Positions 8,996 through 17,750 of a DNA stretch of 64,000 bases are shown here, piece after piece; the stretch's first letter is position 1, and every line of letters begins with the position of its first letter. This DNA comes from CAYOHP01 sp964403795 [NCBI: uncultured bacterium] (GTDB taxonomy: Bacteria; Muiribacteriota; UBA6191; CAZXTJ01), in the NCBI GenBank assembly GCA_964403795.1, contig CAYOHP010000024.1, positions 1-64,000 on the forward strand, in the 5' to 3' direction. A program made the translations under genes and the position numbers. The notes under the pieces are model-generated. The model had not been told where the DNA came from, did no database searches, and saw nothing but the letters and a program-made list of their open reading frames with translations.

Positions 8996-10012
8996 CTAGT
9001 ACCCCAAGCGGGGGTCGACCCGGGCCTCGAGCGGCTGGTTGCGGGCGAAGCGGGCCAGGTTGGCTCCGAACAGGGACGCCGCGGCCTCGACGTAGCCGGG
9101 GAAGTTCCCCGCCAGGTGGGGTGTCACCAGCACCCGGGGGTCGTCCCAGAACTCCGAGCTGTCGGGGAGCGGCTCCTCCCTGAATACGTCGAGGGCGGCG
9201 CCCAGCAGCCGACCCTTGGCGATGGCCTGGGAAAGGGCCTTCTCGTCGAGCAGCTCGCCCCGCCCCACGTTGATGAGGAAAGCGCCCCGCTTCATCTTGC
9301 CGAGGATCGCCCGGGAGAAGATCCCCCGGGTCTCCGGGGTTAGCGGCAGCAGCACTACCAGCCAGTCGGACTCGGCCAGCACCGTCTCCAGCCCCTCCGG
9401 ACCGTAGAGGGCGTCGACCCCCTCGGGGAGCGGGCCCTCGACCGGGGTGCGCTTCATGCCGATGACCCGCATCCCGAGCGCTTTGGCCCGGGGCGCCAGG
9501 TGGCGTCCCACGGCCCCGAACCCGACGAGTCCCATGGTGGTCCCCACCACGGTGCGGATCGAGGGCAGGTGCCGACGAGGCTCCCAGCGGTGCTCGCGCT
9601 GGTCGTCCCGCAGCTGGAACAGGCACTTGGAACGGGCCAGCACCACGCCCAGGACGTACTCGGTCATGTAGGGACCGTGCAGGCCCCGGGAGTTGGTGAG
9701 GACGAGGCCTTCCCGGCTCGAGGAGGGCGGGAGGTTCTCGTCCACGCCCGAGATGCCCAGGTGGACCCAGCGCAGCGACGAACCCGCCTGGAGAACTTCC
9801 TCGTCGAGCCGGAACGCGAACAGGGCCTCGGCGCCCGGCAACGACTCGAGCAGCTGCGGCCGGCCCACCGGGAACCGGATCTCGGGCTCGATGGGGAGGT
9901 CTCCCAGGGCCTCGCGCACGGCCTGGCGAACGGCCGCCTTGCGGGAGGGCTCGCGCCCCACCGCTGCCACCATGACGAGGGGACGTGGGGCCTTGGTCGG
10001 TCCGCGGGGCAA
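8996..10012 (-). CDS. D-2-hydroxyacid dehydrogenase family protein
   Basis: A 338-residue NAD(P)-dependent dehydrogenase that would interconvert a 2-oxoacid and a D-2-hydroxyacid. The Rossmann motif GLVGFGAVGRHLA is clear, as are the family residues: the substrate-binding Arg in INVGRGELLD, the Glu in FREEPLPD and the catalytic His in TPHLAG. The substrate cannot be read from sequence; the HLAGNFPGY end resembles the broad GhrA/SerA-like group. The TTG at 10012 is preferred because AAGGAAG sits 7 bases upstream; the ATG at 9973 lacks a binding site and would clip the first strand. It is the last gene of a minus-strand run, 77 bp after the GNAT gene. Confidence 0.85.
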   Translation of the reverse strand: MPRGPTKAPRPLVMVAAVGREPSRKAAVRQAVREALGDLPIEPEIRFPVGRPQLLESLPGAEALFAFRLDEEVLQAGSSLRWVHLGISGVDENLPPSSSREGLVLTNSRGLHGPYMTEYVLGVVLARSKCLFQLRDDQREHRWEPRRHLPSIRTVVGTTMGLVGFGAVGRHLAPRAKALGMRVIGMKRTPVEGPLPEGVDALYGPEGLETVLAESDWLVVLLPLTPETRGIFSRAILGKMKRGAFLINVGRGELLDEKALSQAIAKGRLLGAALDVFREEPLPDSSEFWDDPRVLVTPHLAGNFPGYVEAAASLFGANLARFARNQPLEARVDPRLGY

Positions 10013-10089
10013 GGCGACTTCCTTCCGGTCTAAGGCGTGGGGAGTCCGGGGGGAGTGTACGCCGGCGGGGCCCCCCGTGCGACAGGCTT

Positions 10090-10536
10090 CTAGCCCGGAT
10101 CCAGCTTCCGGACCATCCTCCGGTGTTCGATGCCGCAGTCCAGGAAAACGTCGCCCTCGGCCTGGTAGCCGAGCTCCCGGTAGAAGTCGAGGGCGGTGAC
10201 CTGGGCATCGAGCATGCATTCCGCCAGGCCCCGACGGGACGCCTCGGCCTCCAGGGACGCCACCACCTTCCGGCCCCAGCCGCGTCCCCGCTGCCCGGAG
10301 AGGACCGCGATCCGCTGCAGCTTGCCCCGGCCCTCCTTCTCGACCATGCGGCCGGTGGCGACGGGGCGACCCTCCGCGTCCCTGCCCAGCACGTGGAAGG
10401 CGGTGCGGTCGTACTCGTCCCGCTCGGACCCGATGGGGACACCCTGTTCCATGACGAAGACCCGGAACCGGATCGCCAGGGCGTCGTCGAGGTCGCGGGC
10501 GCTGCCCACCGGCGCCACCCTACCCCCGGTGGTCAC
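10090..10536 (-). CDS. GNAT-family N-acetyltransferase
   Basis: A 148-residue acetyl-CoA-dependent acetyltransferase of the GNAT fold. The N-terminal IRFRVFVMEQGVP segment is typical of ElaA/YjdJ-like members, KLQRIAVLSGQRGRGWGRKV is the acetyl-CoA pyrophosphate-binding loop (R/Q-x-x-G-x-G), and LDAQVTALDFYRELGYQ is the closing strand and helix. Its acceptor is unknown. Its ATG overlaps the stop of the cNMP/CpaE-like gene (TCAT at 10533-10536), so the two are translationally coupled. Confidence 0.85.
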   Translation of the reverse strand: MTTGGRVAPVGSARDLDDALAIRFRVFVMEQGVPIGSERDEYDRTAFHVLGRDAEGRPVATGRMVEKEGRGKLQRIAVLSGQRGRGWGRKVVASLEAEASRRGLAECMLDAQVTALDFYRELGYQAEGDVFLDCGIEHRRMVRKLDPG

Positions 10537-11741
10537 CGGAACAGGTTCCAGATCCCCAAGGACGAGAGCAGGCCCTCGGGTTCCGCCGGCAGGCTCAGGA
10601 TCTGGCGGGCCAGCCGGGTCACCTGGGCCGAGACCCTGGCCTTGGGGGCCCGGCGCACGACCGGCTCCCCGGCGGCCTCGGCGGCGGCCACCGCACCCTG
10701 GTCGGCCTCCACGATCCCCAGGATGGGGTCGCCGAGTTCGAACTCGATGGACTCGCTGTCGCCCCCGGCGGCGGCCTTGTTGAGGACGAAGCGCACCCGG
10801 CCTTCGAGGCCGAGCCGGCGCAGCGCCTCTCCCACCCCGCGGGCCCGCCGGATGGCCGGACCTCCCGGCTCGAAGACCACGTAGCTCACGTCCGAGTACC
10901 GGGCCAGGGCCTCCTCGCAGGGCCCGGGCCAGGGACCGCAGTCGGCGATCCGGAACTGGTGGGTGGCGCCGGCCGCCGCCAGGAGTGCCTGGAGGCGGGA
11001 CTCCGCTCCGGGATCTTCGAAGGCGTTCCCCACCCCGGTCAGCAGGTCGACACCGGCCGTGGTCGAGGTGACGAACCGGCGGATATCGTCCGGCCCCGGG
11101 TTCCCCCGGGTGAGGAGCCGCTCCAGACCGTTGCCGGCGGCCACCCCGAAGTACTTGTGGAGGGTCGGTGCGGTGCGATGCATGTCGATCAGGAGCACCG
11201 GCCGTTCCGAGAGATCGCGGACCTTGATCGCCAGGTTGGCGGCCAGGAAGGAAGCCCCCTCGCGCCCCCCGGTCGAAAGGAAGACCAGCGAATGCGGGTC
11301 GTCGGCGGCCCTTCGGGCGGCCTCCTCGGCGGTGCGGGCCGCTGCCAGCCGGTCCAGGTAGGTGCGCATGATCTTGGCGGAGAGGGGGGCCTCGCTCGCC
11401 ATCAGCTCGTCGAACTCCTGCTGGCCGATCCGCACCAGACGGGCATCGGAGGTGACGGTGGCGTCGGCCATGCGGCTGCGGGCCCGGAGCAGGCCCATCT
11501 CCCCGAAGAAGGCGCCGGGACCGAGCTCGATGGTCTTCTCGGGTTCGACCTGGGAGGCCGGGATCCGGATCTCGACTCCGCCCGAGGCCACCACGAAGAG
11601 GCAGTCGGCGGGATCCCCGCAGGCGAAGAGCCGGGTCCCCTGGGGCTCGTCCAGGACGGTCGCGCTCTCCGCCAGGCGGGCCAGGTCGTCGGGGCCCAGG
11701 TTCCGGAACATGGGAACCGCGGCCAGCAGCTCCTCGATCAT
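10533..11741 (-). CDS. cNMP-binding domain fused to a CpaE/MinD-like ATPase domain
   Basis: A 402-residue two-domain cytoplasmic protein. Residues 1-130 are a cyclic-nucleotide-binding domain (PMFRNLGPDDLARLAE, then the phosphate-binding cassette LGPGAFFGEMGLLRARSRMA). Residues 155-385 follow the ParA/MinD/CpaE plan: LVFLSTGGREGASFLAANLA at the deviant Walker A position, VLLIDMHRTAPTLHKYFGV at the A' position and a GLERLL helix like CpaE/TadZ. The Walker A lysine and threonine are absent (GGREGAS), so ATP binding is doubtful, as in some TadZ/CpaE proteins. The start at 11741 is preceded by GGGGGACC; an upstream in-frame start would add 12 residues. It lies 42 bp after the rpoD stop and overlaps the GNAT gene by ATGA. 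It may link cyclic nucleotide or a membrane positioning signal to this operon. Confidence 0.8.
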   Translation of the reverse strand: MIEELLAAVPMFRNLGPDDLARLAESATVLDEPQGTRLFACGDPADCLFVVASGGVEIRIPASQVEPEKTIELGPGAFFGEMGLLRARSRMADATVTSDARLVRIGQQEFDELMASEAPLSAKIMRTYLDRLAAARTAEEAARRAADDPHSLVFLSTGGREGASFLAANLAIKVRDLSERPVLLIDMHRTAPTLHKYFGVAAGNGLERLLTRGNPGPDDIRRFVTSTTAGVDLLTGVGNAFEDPGAESRLQALLAAAGATHQFRIADCGPWPGPCEEALARYSDVSYVVFEPGGPAIRRARGVGEALRRLGLEGRVRFVLNKAAAGGDSESIEFELGDPILGIVEADQGAVAAAEAAGEPVVRRAPKARVSAQVTRLARQILSLPAEPEGLLSSLGIWNLFR

Positions 11742-11783
11742 GGTCCCCCGCTCAGTCCCCGGTGGCGAAGAGTTCACGGGCGC

Positions 11784-12962
11784 TCACTGGTTGAAGTAGT
11801 AGTCCTTGAGGCGGGAGTTGGCCTTGGCCGAGCGCTTCAGCTTCTTCAGGCCGCGGGCCTCGATCTGGCGGATCCGTTCCCGGGTGACGTTGAAGCGCTT
11901 CCCGATCCATGCCAGGGACCTCGGCACTCCGTCCTCCAGGCCGAACCGGAGCTTCAGGATTTCCCGTTCCCGGTCCGAGAGCTCCGAGAGCACGCCGTCG
12001 ATGTGCTCCCGGAGCACGCCCTTGAAGGTCGCCTCCTCGGGGCTCGCTTCGTCCCGGTCCGACTCCAGGAAGTCGCCGATGGTGGCGCTGCCCGAGTCGT
12101 CCTCCCCCTTGATGTTCTGCTGGAAGAAGATGGGATCGGTGGCCAGCCGGAGCAGATCCTCGCACTCCTCGGTGGTGCGCCCGGTGAGCTGGGCGATCTC
12201 GTCGAGGGTGGGGTCCCGGTTCAGCTTCTGGGTGATGTCCTGGACCTGGCGCTTGAACTTGTTGACCTGCTCGACGATGTGGACCGGGACCCGGATCACC
12301 TTGGTCTGCTCGGCGATGGCCCGGATGATCGACTGCTTGATCCACCAGGTGGCGTAGGTCGAGAACTTGTACCCGAGCGAGTAGTCGAACTTCTCCACCG
12401 AGCGCAGCAGGCCCAGGTTCCCCTCCTGGATCAGGTCCAGGAACAGGAGCCCGCGATTGATGTAGCGCTTGGCGATGTTGACGACCAGCCGCAAGTTGGC
12501 CCTCACCAGGGCCTTCTTGGCCTCGATGTCGCCCCGGGCGATGCGCTTGGCCAGCTCGATCTCGGTCTTGCCGTCGATCAGCTCCGTCTTGTTCAGGCCC
12601 TGGAGGTAGGAGACGACCGGGTTCTGGTCCGACTCCTTGCTGGACTTGCCGCCCTTGGCGGCATCGGGATCCTTGGGGGCCCGGGCCTTGCCGCCCTTGC
12701 CCTTGCCGCCGCCCCGCCGGTCGGTCCCGCCCTCGGGACCTTCGCCGCCCTCGGCGTCCTCGGCCACGTCGCTGGCCCGGCGCCGGAACTTGCTCTTCTC
12801 GCCGCCTTCGATGTGGCGTCGGGCCACCAGCTTGCGGGGACCCTTGGGTGCCTCGGGAGCCGGGGCCGGCGCGGGAGGTGCCGCGGGCTCGGAGGCGGGA
12901 GACTTCGACGACGACCGCTTGGAGGGCGCGGTCCCGGATCGCTTCTTGGGCTTCTGGGCCAA
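11784..12962 (-). CDS. rpoD: RNA polymerase sigma-70 factor, RpoD/SigA type
   Basis: A 392-residue primary-type sigma factor that directs RNA polymerase to -10/-35 promoters. Residues 1-113 are a basic, low-complexity Lys/Ala/Pro/Gly stretch in place of region 1.1. Region 1.2 begins at NPVVSYLQGL (114), region 2 contains YKFSTYATWWIKQSIIRAIA (-10 recognition and melting), region 3 follows, and region 4 ends with the helix-turn-helix NVTRERIRQIEARGLKKLK. The TTG at 12962 has AGAGGAG 8 bases upstream and follows the accA stop by only 5 bp. No large non-conserved region is present between 1.2 and 2. It is likely the housekeeping sigma factor, consistent with the TTG/TAnnnT promoters seen here. 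Confidence 0.9.
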   Translation of the reverse strand: MAQKPKKRSGTAPSKRSSSKSPASEPAAPPAPAPAPEAPKGPRKLVARRHIEGGEKSKFRRRASDVAEDAEGGEGPEGGTDRRGGGKGKGGKARAPKDPDAAKGGKSSKESDQNPVVSYLQGLNKTELIDGKTEIELAKRIARGDIEAKKALVRANLRLVVNIAKRYINRGLLFLDLIQEGNLGLLRSVEKFDYSLGYKFSTYATWWIKQSIIRAIAEQTKVIRVPVHIVEQVNKFKRQVQDITQKLNRDPTLDEIAQLTGRTTEECEDLLRLATDPIFFQQNIKGEDDSGSATIGDFLESDRDEASPEEATFKGVLREHIDGVLSELSDREREILKLRFGLEDGVPRSLAWIGKRFNVTRERIRQIEARGLKKLKRSAKANSRLKDYYFNQ

Positions 12963-12967
12963 GAGGG

Positions 12968-13933
12968 CTACTCCTCTACCGTCTCGTACACCCCGAGCGA
13001 GCGGAACTTGGCGTATCGACGGGTGTTCAACTCGTCGGGGTCGAGCTGCTCGAGCTCGGCGAGGTGGCGCTCCAGGGTGTCCCCGAGCCGGGTGGCGGTC
13101 TCGGCGTGGCTGCGGTGGGCGCCGCCCAAGGGCTCGGGCACCACCTCGTCGATCACGCCCAGGCGGAGCAGGTCGGGGGCGGTGAGTTTCAGGGCCGAGG
13201 CGGCCATTTCCGCCTTGGAGACGTCCTTCCACAGGATCGAGGCGCAGGCCTCGGGCGAGATCACCGAGTAGACGGAGTACTCGAGCATCACGATCCGGTC
13301 GCCCACGCCCAGGGCCACCGCACCTCCCGAGCCGCCCTCACCGGTGACCGCCACCACGATCGGCACCTTGAAGAACGACATCTCGAAGATGTTGCGGGCG
13401 ATCGCCTCGGCCTGGCCGCGCTCCACGGCGTCGATCCCGGGGTAGGCGCCGGGGGTGTCGATGAAGGCCATGATGGGACGGCGGAACTTGTTGGCCAGGC
13501 GCATCAGGCGCAGCGCCTTGCGGTAGCCCTCGGGATGGGGCATCCCGAAGTTGCGGGCCAGGTTCTCGTTGGTGTCCCGGCCCTTCTGATGGCCGACCAC
13601 GACCACCGATCGCCCGCGGAAGCGGGCCATCCCGCCGATGATCGCCTCGTCGTCGGGGAACTGGCGCCCCCCGTGGAGCTCGACGAAGTCCTCGAAGAGG
13701 TGCTGGAGGTAGTCGCGGATGAGCGGCCGGCGGGGGTGGCGGGCGACCTGGGTGACCTGCCAGGGGGTGAGGCTCTTGTAGGTCTCTTCCTTGCGCTTCT
13801 CGAGCTTCTCGCGGAGGGTCTTGATCTCCTCGGAGAGGTCGAGATAGTGGGCGTCGGAGAGGGTCTGGAGCTCCTTGATCTTGGCCTCGAGCTCGGTCAG
13901 GTGCTCTTCGAAAGCGAGGGGCTGGTGGCTCAT
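12968..13933 (-). CDS. accA: Acetyl-CoA carboxylase carboxyltransferase subunit alpha
   Basis: A 321-residue AccA, which with AccD transfers the carboxyl group from biotin to acetyl-CoA to make malonyl-CoA for fatty acid synthesis. The N-terminal helix (EEHLTELEAKIKELQTLSD) and the family segments RPLIRDYLQHLFEDFVELHG, FIDTPGAYPGIDAVERGQ and TGEGGSGGAVALGVGDRI are complete, and the length is normal. Its ATG overlaps the accD stop (TCAT at 13930-13933), so accD and accA are translationally coupled in the order D then A. The next gene is rpoD. Confidence 0.95.
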   Translation of the reverse strand: MSHQPLAFEEHLTELEAKIKELQTLSDAHYLDLSEEIKTLREKLEKRKEETYKSLTPWQVTQVARHPRRPLIRDYLQHLFEDFVELHGGRQFPDDEAIIGGMARFRGRSVVVVGHQKGRDTNENLARNFGMPHPEGYRKALRLMRLANKFRRPIMAFIDTPGAYPGIDAVERGQAEAIARNIFEMSFFKVPIVVAVTGEGGSGGAVALGVGDRIVMLEYSVYSVISPEACASILWKDVSKAEMAASALKLTAPDLLRLGVIDEVVPEPLGGAHRSHAETATRLGDTLERHLAELEQLDPDELNTRRYAKFRSLGVYETVEE

Positions 13934-14760
13934 GGTCCCGAGAACCACCGCATCACTTCGGTGATCCGCTGCTTGGCCTGGTGGCGGTGCACGATCATGT
14001 CGACGGCACCCTTCTCGAGCAGGAACTCGCTGCGCTGGAAGCCCTCGGGCAGGGTCTGGCGGATGGTCTGCTCGATCACCCGGGGGCCGGCGAACCCGAT
14101 CAGGGCCCCGGGCTCGGCCATGATCACGTCCCCGAGCATGGCGAAGCTGGCGGTCACGCCCCCGGTGGTCGGGTCGGTGAGGAACGAGATGTAGGGCAGC
14201 CGCTCCCGGGAGAGACGGGCGATGGCCTGGCCCGTCTTCACCATCTGCATGAGCGACAGGATGCCCTCGTCCATGCGGGCGCCGCCCGAGGTCGAGACCA
14301 GCACCAGGCCGCAGCGGTTCTCGACCGCCTTCTCGGCGGCCCTGGCGATGCGTTCCCCGACCACGCTCCCCATCGAGCCGCCGATGAAGGAGAAGTCGAA
14401 GACCCCGAGCACGGTGGGGATCTGGGAGACGGTGCAAGTGCCGACCCGGATGGCCTCGGTGGACCCGGTCTTCTCCCGGGCCTTCTCGATCCGCTCCGGG
14501 TAGCTCGAGTTGGCCGAGAACTCGAGGGGGTCGGCGGTCCGGAGCTCGGTGGCGAACTCCTTCCAGGTGCCCTCGTCGGCCAGGGAGTTCACCCGGTCGG
14601 TGCAGGGGAGCCGGAAGTGGAAGTCGCACTTGGGGCAGACGTAGAGCGACTTCTCGAGGTCCTTGGAGTAGATGGCCTCCTCGCAACGGGAACACTTCGT
14701 CCAGAGGTTGCTCGGGACGGTGGCCTTGGAGGCTTTGGACGAGAACCATCCGATGGGCAT
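13930..14760 (-). CDS. accD: Acetyl-CoA carboxylase carboxyltransferase subunit beta
   Basis: A 276-residue AccD, partner of AccA. It carries the four-cysteine zinc ribbon near the N-terminus (CSRCEEAIYSKDLEK then CPKCDF), and the crotonase-fold core with STSGGARMDEGILSLMQM and FLTDPTTGGVTASFAMLGD. The ATG at 14760 has AGGA 5 bases upstream; a longer frame upstream lacks the conserved start MPIGWF. A promoter with a near-consensus pair precedes it (14808-14836). Confidence 0.95.
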   Translation of the reverse strand: MPIGWFSSKASKATVPSNLWTKCSRCEEAIYSKDLEKSLYVCPKCDFHFRLPCTDRVNSLADEGTWKEFATELRTADPLEFSANSSYPERIEKAREKTGSTEAIRVGTCTVSQIPTVLGVFDFSFIGGSMGSVVGERIARAAEKAVENRCGLVLVSTSGGARMDEGILSLMQMVKTGQAIARLSRERLPYISFLTDPTTGGVTASFAMLGDVIMAEPGALIGFAGPRVIEQTIRQTLPEGFQRSEFLLEKGAVDMIVHRHQAKQRITEVMRWFSGP

Positions 14761-14807
14761 GGTGATCCTGCGTCGGGCTCCGGGAGGGGGCCGCGGACGC
14801 ATCGGGG

Positions 14808-14836
14808 ACAGTACCGCTTCCCGCGACCGGAGACAA
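14808..14836 (-). promoter_or_regulatory. Candidate promoter for the accD-accA-rpoD run
   Basis: Read on the minus strand, TTGTCT (14836-14831) is followed by 17 bp and TACTGT (14813-14808). Transcription would start about 14801, giving a 5' leader of about 40 bases before accD. It is one of the best matches to the TTG/TAnnnT pattern in this window. Confidence 0.55.
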
Positions 14837-14887
14837 GGCTCGGGGCGAGAGTCGGGCGGGCGGACAGGATCGCCCTCGTAGCGGCCT

Positions 14888-17464
14888 CTATCGGACCAAG
14901 AGCGCCATCAACTCGTGGTCCTCTGCGGACCGCGGATCATCGGCCAGCTCCCGGAGCAGCTCGCGAAAGCCCGCGTAGCGCTCCAGGAAGCGCACGGCCG
15001 CGGCCTTGGCCCGCTCGAAATCCCCGGCCCGGATCGAGACCCCGACCCGGTCGCGGGCGGCGGCTGCGGCCTCGGGGGTCTCCTTGCAGCGACGGTGGAT
15101 CTCCTCGATCCGGTCCAGGAGCTCCAGGTCCCTGTCCCCGCCCCGGAGCCGGGCCCGGAGATCCTTGACGGCTTCCGCGCCCATGCCGAGGCGGACGTAG
15201 AGCTCCCGCAGGATCTCCTTGGGGCTCGAACGGTCGCACAGCGTCGGGTCCTCGTCCCTGAGGATGTCCACCAGGTAGTGCTGGGCCGGCTCCAGGCCGG
15301 GATCGATGTGGAGCGCCTCGGCGAAGAAGTCGCGGGCCCGGTCCCGCTCGCCCCGGTCGAAATGGACCCGCCCCATCCGGAGGAAGGTGTCGGCGCACTC
15401 GGAACGCCGCCCGTCGGCCATCTGGAGATCGAGCAGCTTCTCGAGGACCCGGGTGTCGTCGGGATGGTCTTCCAGGAAGCGCAGGCAGAAGTTGATGGCC
15501 GAGGCGCGATCGGAGCTGGTCTCCAGCCGGGCCAGCAGCTCGATCAGGCGTTCGGTCTGGTGGGCGCCTTCCTCCAGCTGCTCCCGGGCCTCGGCCAGCC
15601 CGGCCTCGGTCTCGGGGTCGGGCCGCTTCTCGTGGAGCGCCGTCCACTCCACCACGGCCCGGGCGTGCTCCTCCCGCCGGCTCCAGGCCCTGGCCAGCCG
15701 GATCCGCTCCCGGCGGGCCCCCTCGGGATCGCCCTGGCGCCCCAGGGCCTCGGCGTAGCCCTGGATCAGGATCGGCTCCTCCTCGCTCGCGACGTCGAGC
15801 TCCTTCCACAGCCGGGTGCAGAGGTCCGGGTCGCGCACCTTGTGGAGGGTCGCCACCAGCTTGTGGAGCACGATCCGCTGCTGGCCCTGGTCGCCGATCT
15901 TCCCGTAGAGCCTGGCCAGCTTCCGGAGGATCGGCACGTACCGCTCGATCGGCACGTCGCCGGGCCGGGCCTTGGACTTCTTGTCGCCCGGGTCCTCCCG
16001 GAGTCGCTCCCGGTAGAACGAGAGCAGGTTCGACATGGCCGAGCGGATCCCGTCGTGGGGCTGGAGGCTGTAGATCTGGTGCAGCTTCTGGAGCACGTCC
16101 ATCTGGAGGTCCGAGACCGGGTCGGCGCCTTCCCCCAGGAGCGCCCCGATCTCGGCCGGGGTGCTGACCGCTTCGGCCTGGTGGGCCGAGAGGCGCCAGC
16201 TCACGAAGTGGAGCTGCTCGGCGACCTGGCGCCGGAAGCCCTGGTGGTCGAAGAGGCGGAGGTCGAGGATCCGCTCGAACTCGCCCAGGGCCTCCAGGTA
16301 GCGCCCTTCGGCCAGGTGGTTCATGGCTTTCCAGTAGTGGGTGTCGGCGAGGTCGCGGTCGGCGGTGACCTTGGCGTCCCGTGCCTCCTTGGGCAGCTGG
16401 CGCAGGTTCCCCTGCACCAGGGGCTGGAGCACCCCGATCACCTCGTCCATGGACCCCACCCGGGTCTCGGGGTCGAACCGGAGCATCTTCACGATCAGGG
16501 CGTCGAGGTCCGGGGGACAATCGACTTCCCGACGTGACGGCGGCACCAGCCGGGAGTCGAGCTCGGCCTGGGCCAGGATGATCTCGGAGATCGAGCGGTT
16601 GGGAAGGACCCGCTGGCCGGTGAGCAGCTCGTAGTAGAGGAGCCCCAGGCCGTAGACATCGGAGCGCTCGTCCACCGGCTTGCCCTGGTTCTGCTCCGGG
16701 CTGTTGTAGCAGAGGCTCCCGACCACCAGGTTCCCGGTGCGGAGGTTGTCCTGCTCGGCCTGGGCCACCCCGAAGTCGATCAGCTTGATCACGTTCTTCT
16801 CGGTGAGCATCACGTTCTGGGGCTTCACGTCGCGGTGGACGATGCCGCGCTGGTGGGCATAGGAGAGGGCGTAGGCCACGTCGAGCATCATCGACAGGGC
16901 CATGTCGACCGGGATCCGCCCGAGCTGGTCGAGCAGCTCGGAGAGGTTCTGGCCCCGGATGTACTCCATCGCCACGTAGTGGATGCCCTCGTGCACCCCC
17001 GAGCCCACGAAGCGGACGATGTTGGGGTGCCCGAGCCGGCGGTACATCTCGGCCTCGGCCAGGAAGCGCGAGATCAGGTAGTCGTTGGCCCGGAACTTCC
17101 GGGGCAGGACCTTGAGCGCGACCTTCTCGCAGGTCCGCATGTCCTCGCCGAGGTAGACCTCGCCCATCCCGCCGGCCGAGAGCGGCATGAGGACCTCGAA
17201 GGGTCCGACCCGGTCGCCGGTCTCCATGGCATCGAGGGTACCCGGACCCGGCCGGGACGGCCAACGCGCCGGCGGGGGGAAGGCGGCCACCGCGCCCTCG
17301 GCCTGGCCGCGGGCGGCCGTGGTGCCTCCCGGTTCCCGGGCCTGGGCGGCGGTCGTGGCGGCAGGGGGTCGCGGACCGGGCAACCCGCCCGCGTCCGGGG
17401 TGGCGGCTCGACCGGAGAACCGGCTCGGGGTTCCCCCCGCGGCGACGGGCGGTCGGCTCTGCAT
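14888..17464 (-). CDS. Soluble Ser/Thr protein kinase with long TPR-like tail
   Basis: An 858-residue protein kinase. After a Pro/Ala-rich N-terminal 79 residues, the kinase domain starts at FEVLMPLSAGGMGEVYLG with VALKVLP, the catalytic loop HRDVKPQN and IDFGVAQ; a SPEQ segment replaces APE. The catalytic residues are intact. The C-terminal 550 residues are helical and TPR-like, with repeats such as AMNHLAEGRYLEALGEFERI and FLEDHPDDTRVLEKL, so it may form a scaffold or sense partners. No transmembrane segment is visible. The ATG at 17464 has GAGGAA just upstream and a promoter ending 12 bases before it; the alternative ATG at 17227 removes the Pro/Ala region but has no binding site. The gene is 127 bp before accD. 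Confidence 0.85.
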   Translation of the reverse strand: MQSRPPVAAGGTPSRFSGRAATPDAGGLPGPRPPAATTAAQAREPGGTTAARGQAEGAVAAFPPPARWPSRPGPGTLDAMETGDRVGPFEVLMPLSAGGMGEVYLGEDMRTCEKVALKVLPRKFRANDYLISRFLAEAEMYRRLGHPNIVRFVGSGVHEGIHYVAMEYIRGQNLSELLDQLGRIPVDMALSMMLDVAYALSYAHQRGIVHRDVKPQNVMLTEKNVIKLIDFGVAQAEQDNLRTGNLVVGSLCYNSPEQNQGKPVDERSDVYGLGLLYYELLTGQRVLPNRSISEIILAQAELDSRLVPPSRREVDCPPDLDALIVKMLRFDPETRVGSMDEVIGVLQPLVQGNLRQLPKEARDAKVTADRDLADTHYWKAMNHLAEGRYLEALGEFERILDLRLFDHQGFRRQVAEQLHFVSWRLSAHQAEAVSTPAEIGALLGEGADPVSDLQMDVLQKLHQIYSLQPHDGIRSAMSNLLSFYRERLREDPGDKKSKARPGDVPIERYVPILRKLARLYGKIGDQGQQRIVLHKLVATLHKVRDPDLCTRLWKELDVASEEEPILIQGYAEALGRQGDPEGARRERIRLARAWSRREEHARAVVEWTALHEKRPDPETEAGLAEAREQLEEGAHQTERLIELLARLETSSDRASAINFCLRFLEDHPDDTRVLEKLLDLQMADGRRSECADTFLRMGRVHFDRGERDRARDFFAEALHIDPGLEPAQHYLVDILRDEDPTLCDRSSPKEILRELYVRLGMGAEAVKDLRARLRGGDRDLELLDRIEEIHRRCKETPEAAAAARDRVGVSIRAGDFERAKAAAVRFLERYAGFRELLRELADDPRSAEDHELMALLVR

Positions 17465-17482
17465 GCGGGTTCCTCGAGCAGA

Positions 17483-17511
17483 GGGATAGGCCCGTCCAGG
17501 GGCTTCGCCAA
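17483..17511 (-). promoter_or_regulatory. Candidate promoter of the TPR-kinase gene
   Basis: On the minus strand TTGGCG (17511-17506) precedes TATCCC (17488-17483) with 17 bp between. The predicted start near 17476 favours the long form of the kinase beginning at 17464. Confidence 0.5.
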
Positions 17512-17750
17512 GGTCCGGGACGGGGGCGCCGGCTTTCCTTGCAACCCGGGGGGGGCATGGTCCACGCTGCGTCTTGCTACTGGAATAGCGGGGTCTGCCG
17601 GGTGCATGGAGAGCCGAGCGGCTCGCCGGTCCGATCGGAGCGGCACCGAGCGGTTTCGGGAAAGGCAGATTCCCCTGCGATCGCTGGCCGTCGTTCCTCT
17701 CCAGAGGTCTGCTCCCGGCGCCAGTCGAAAGAGAAGGGTGACGACCAGAG

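Noticed and set aside
6045-8999. Very long uninterrupted reading frames antisense or out of frame to the HEAT-repeat gene
   Set aside because: They are a side effect of high GC at third positions; their products are Arg/Pro/Gly-rich without domains.
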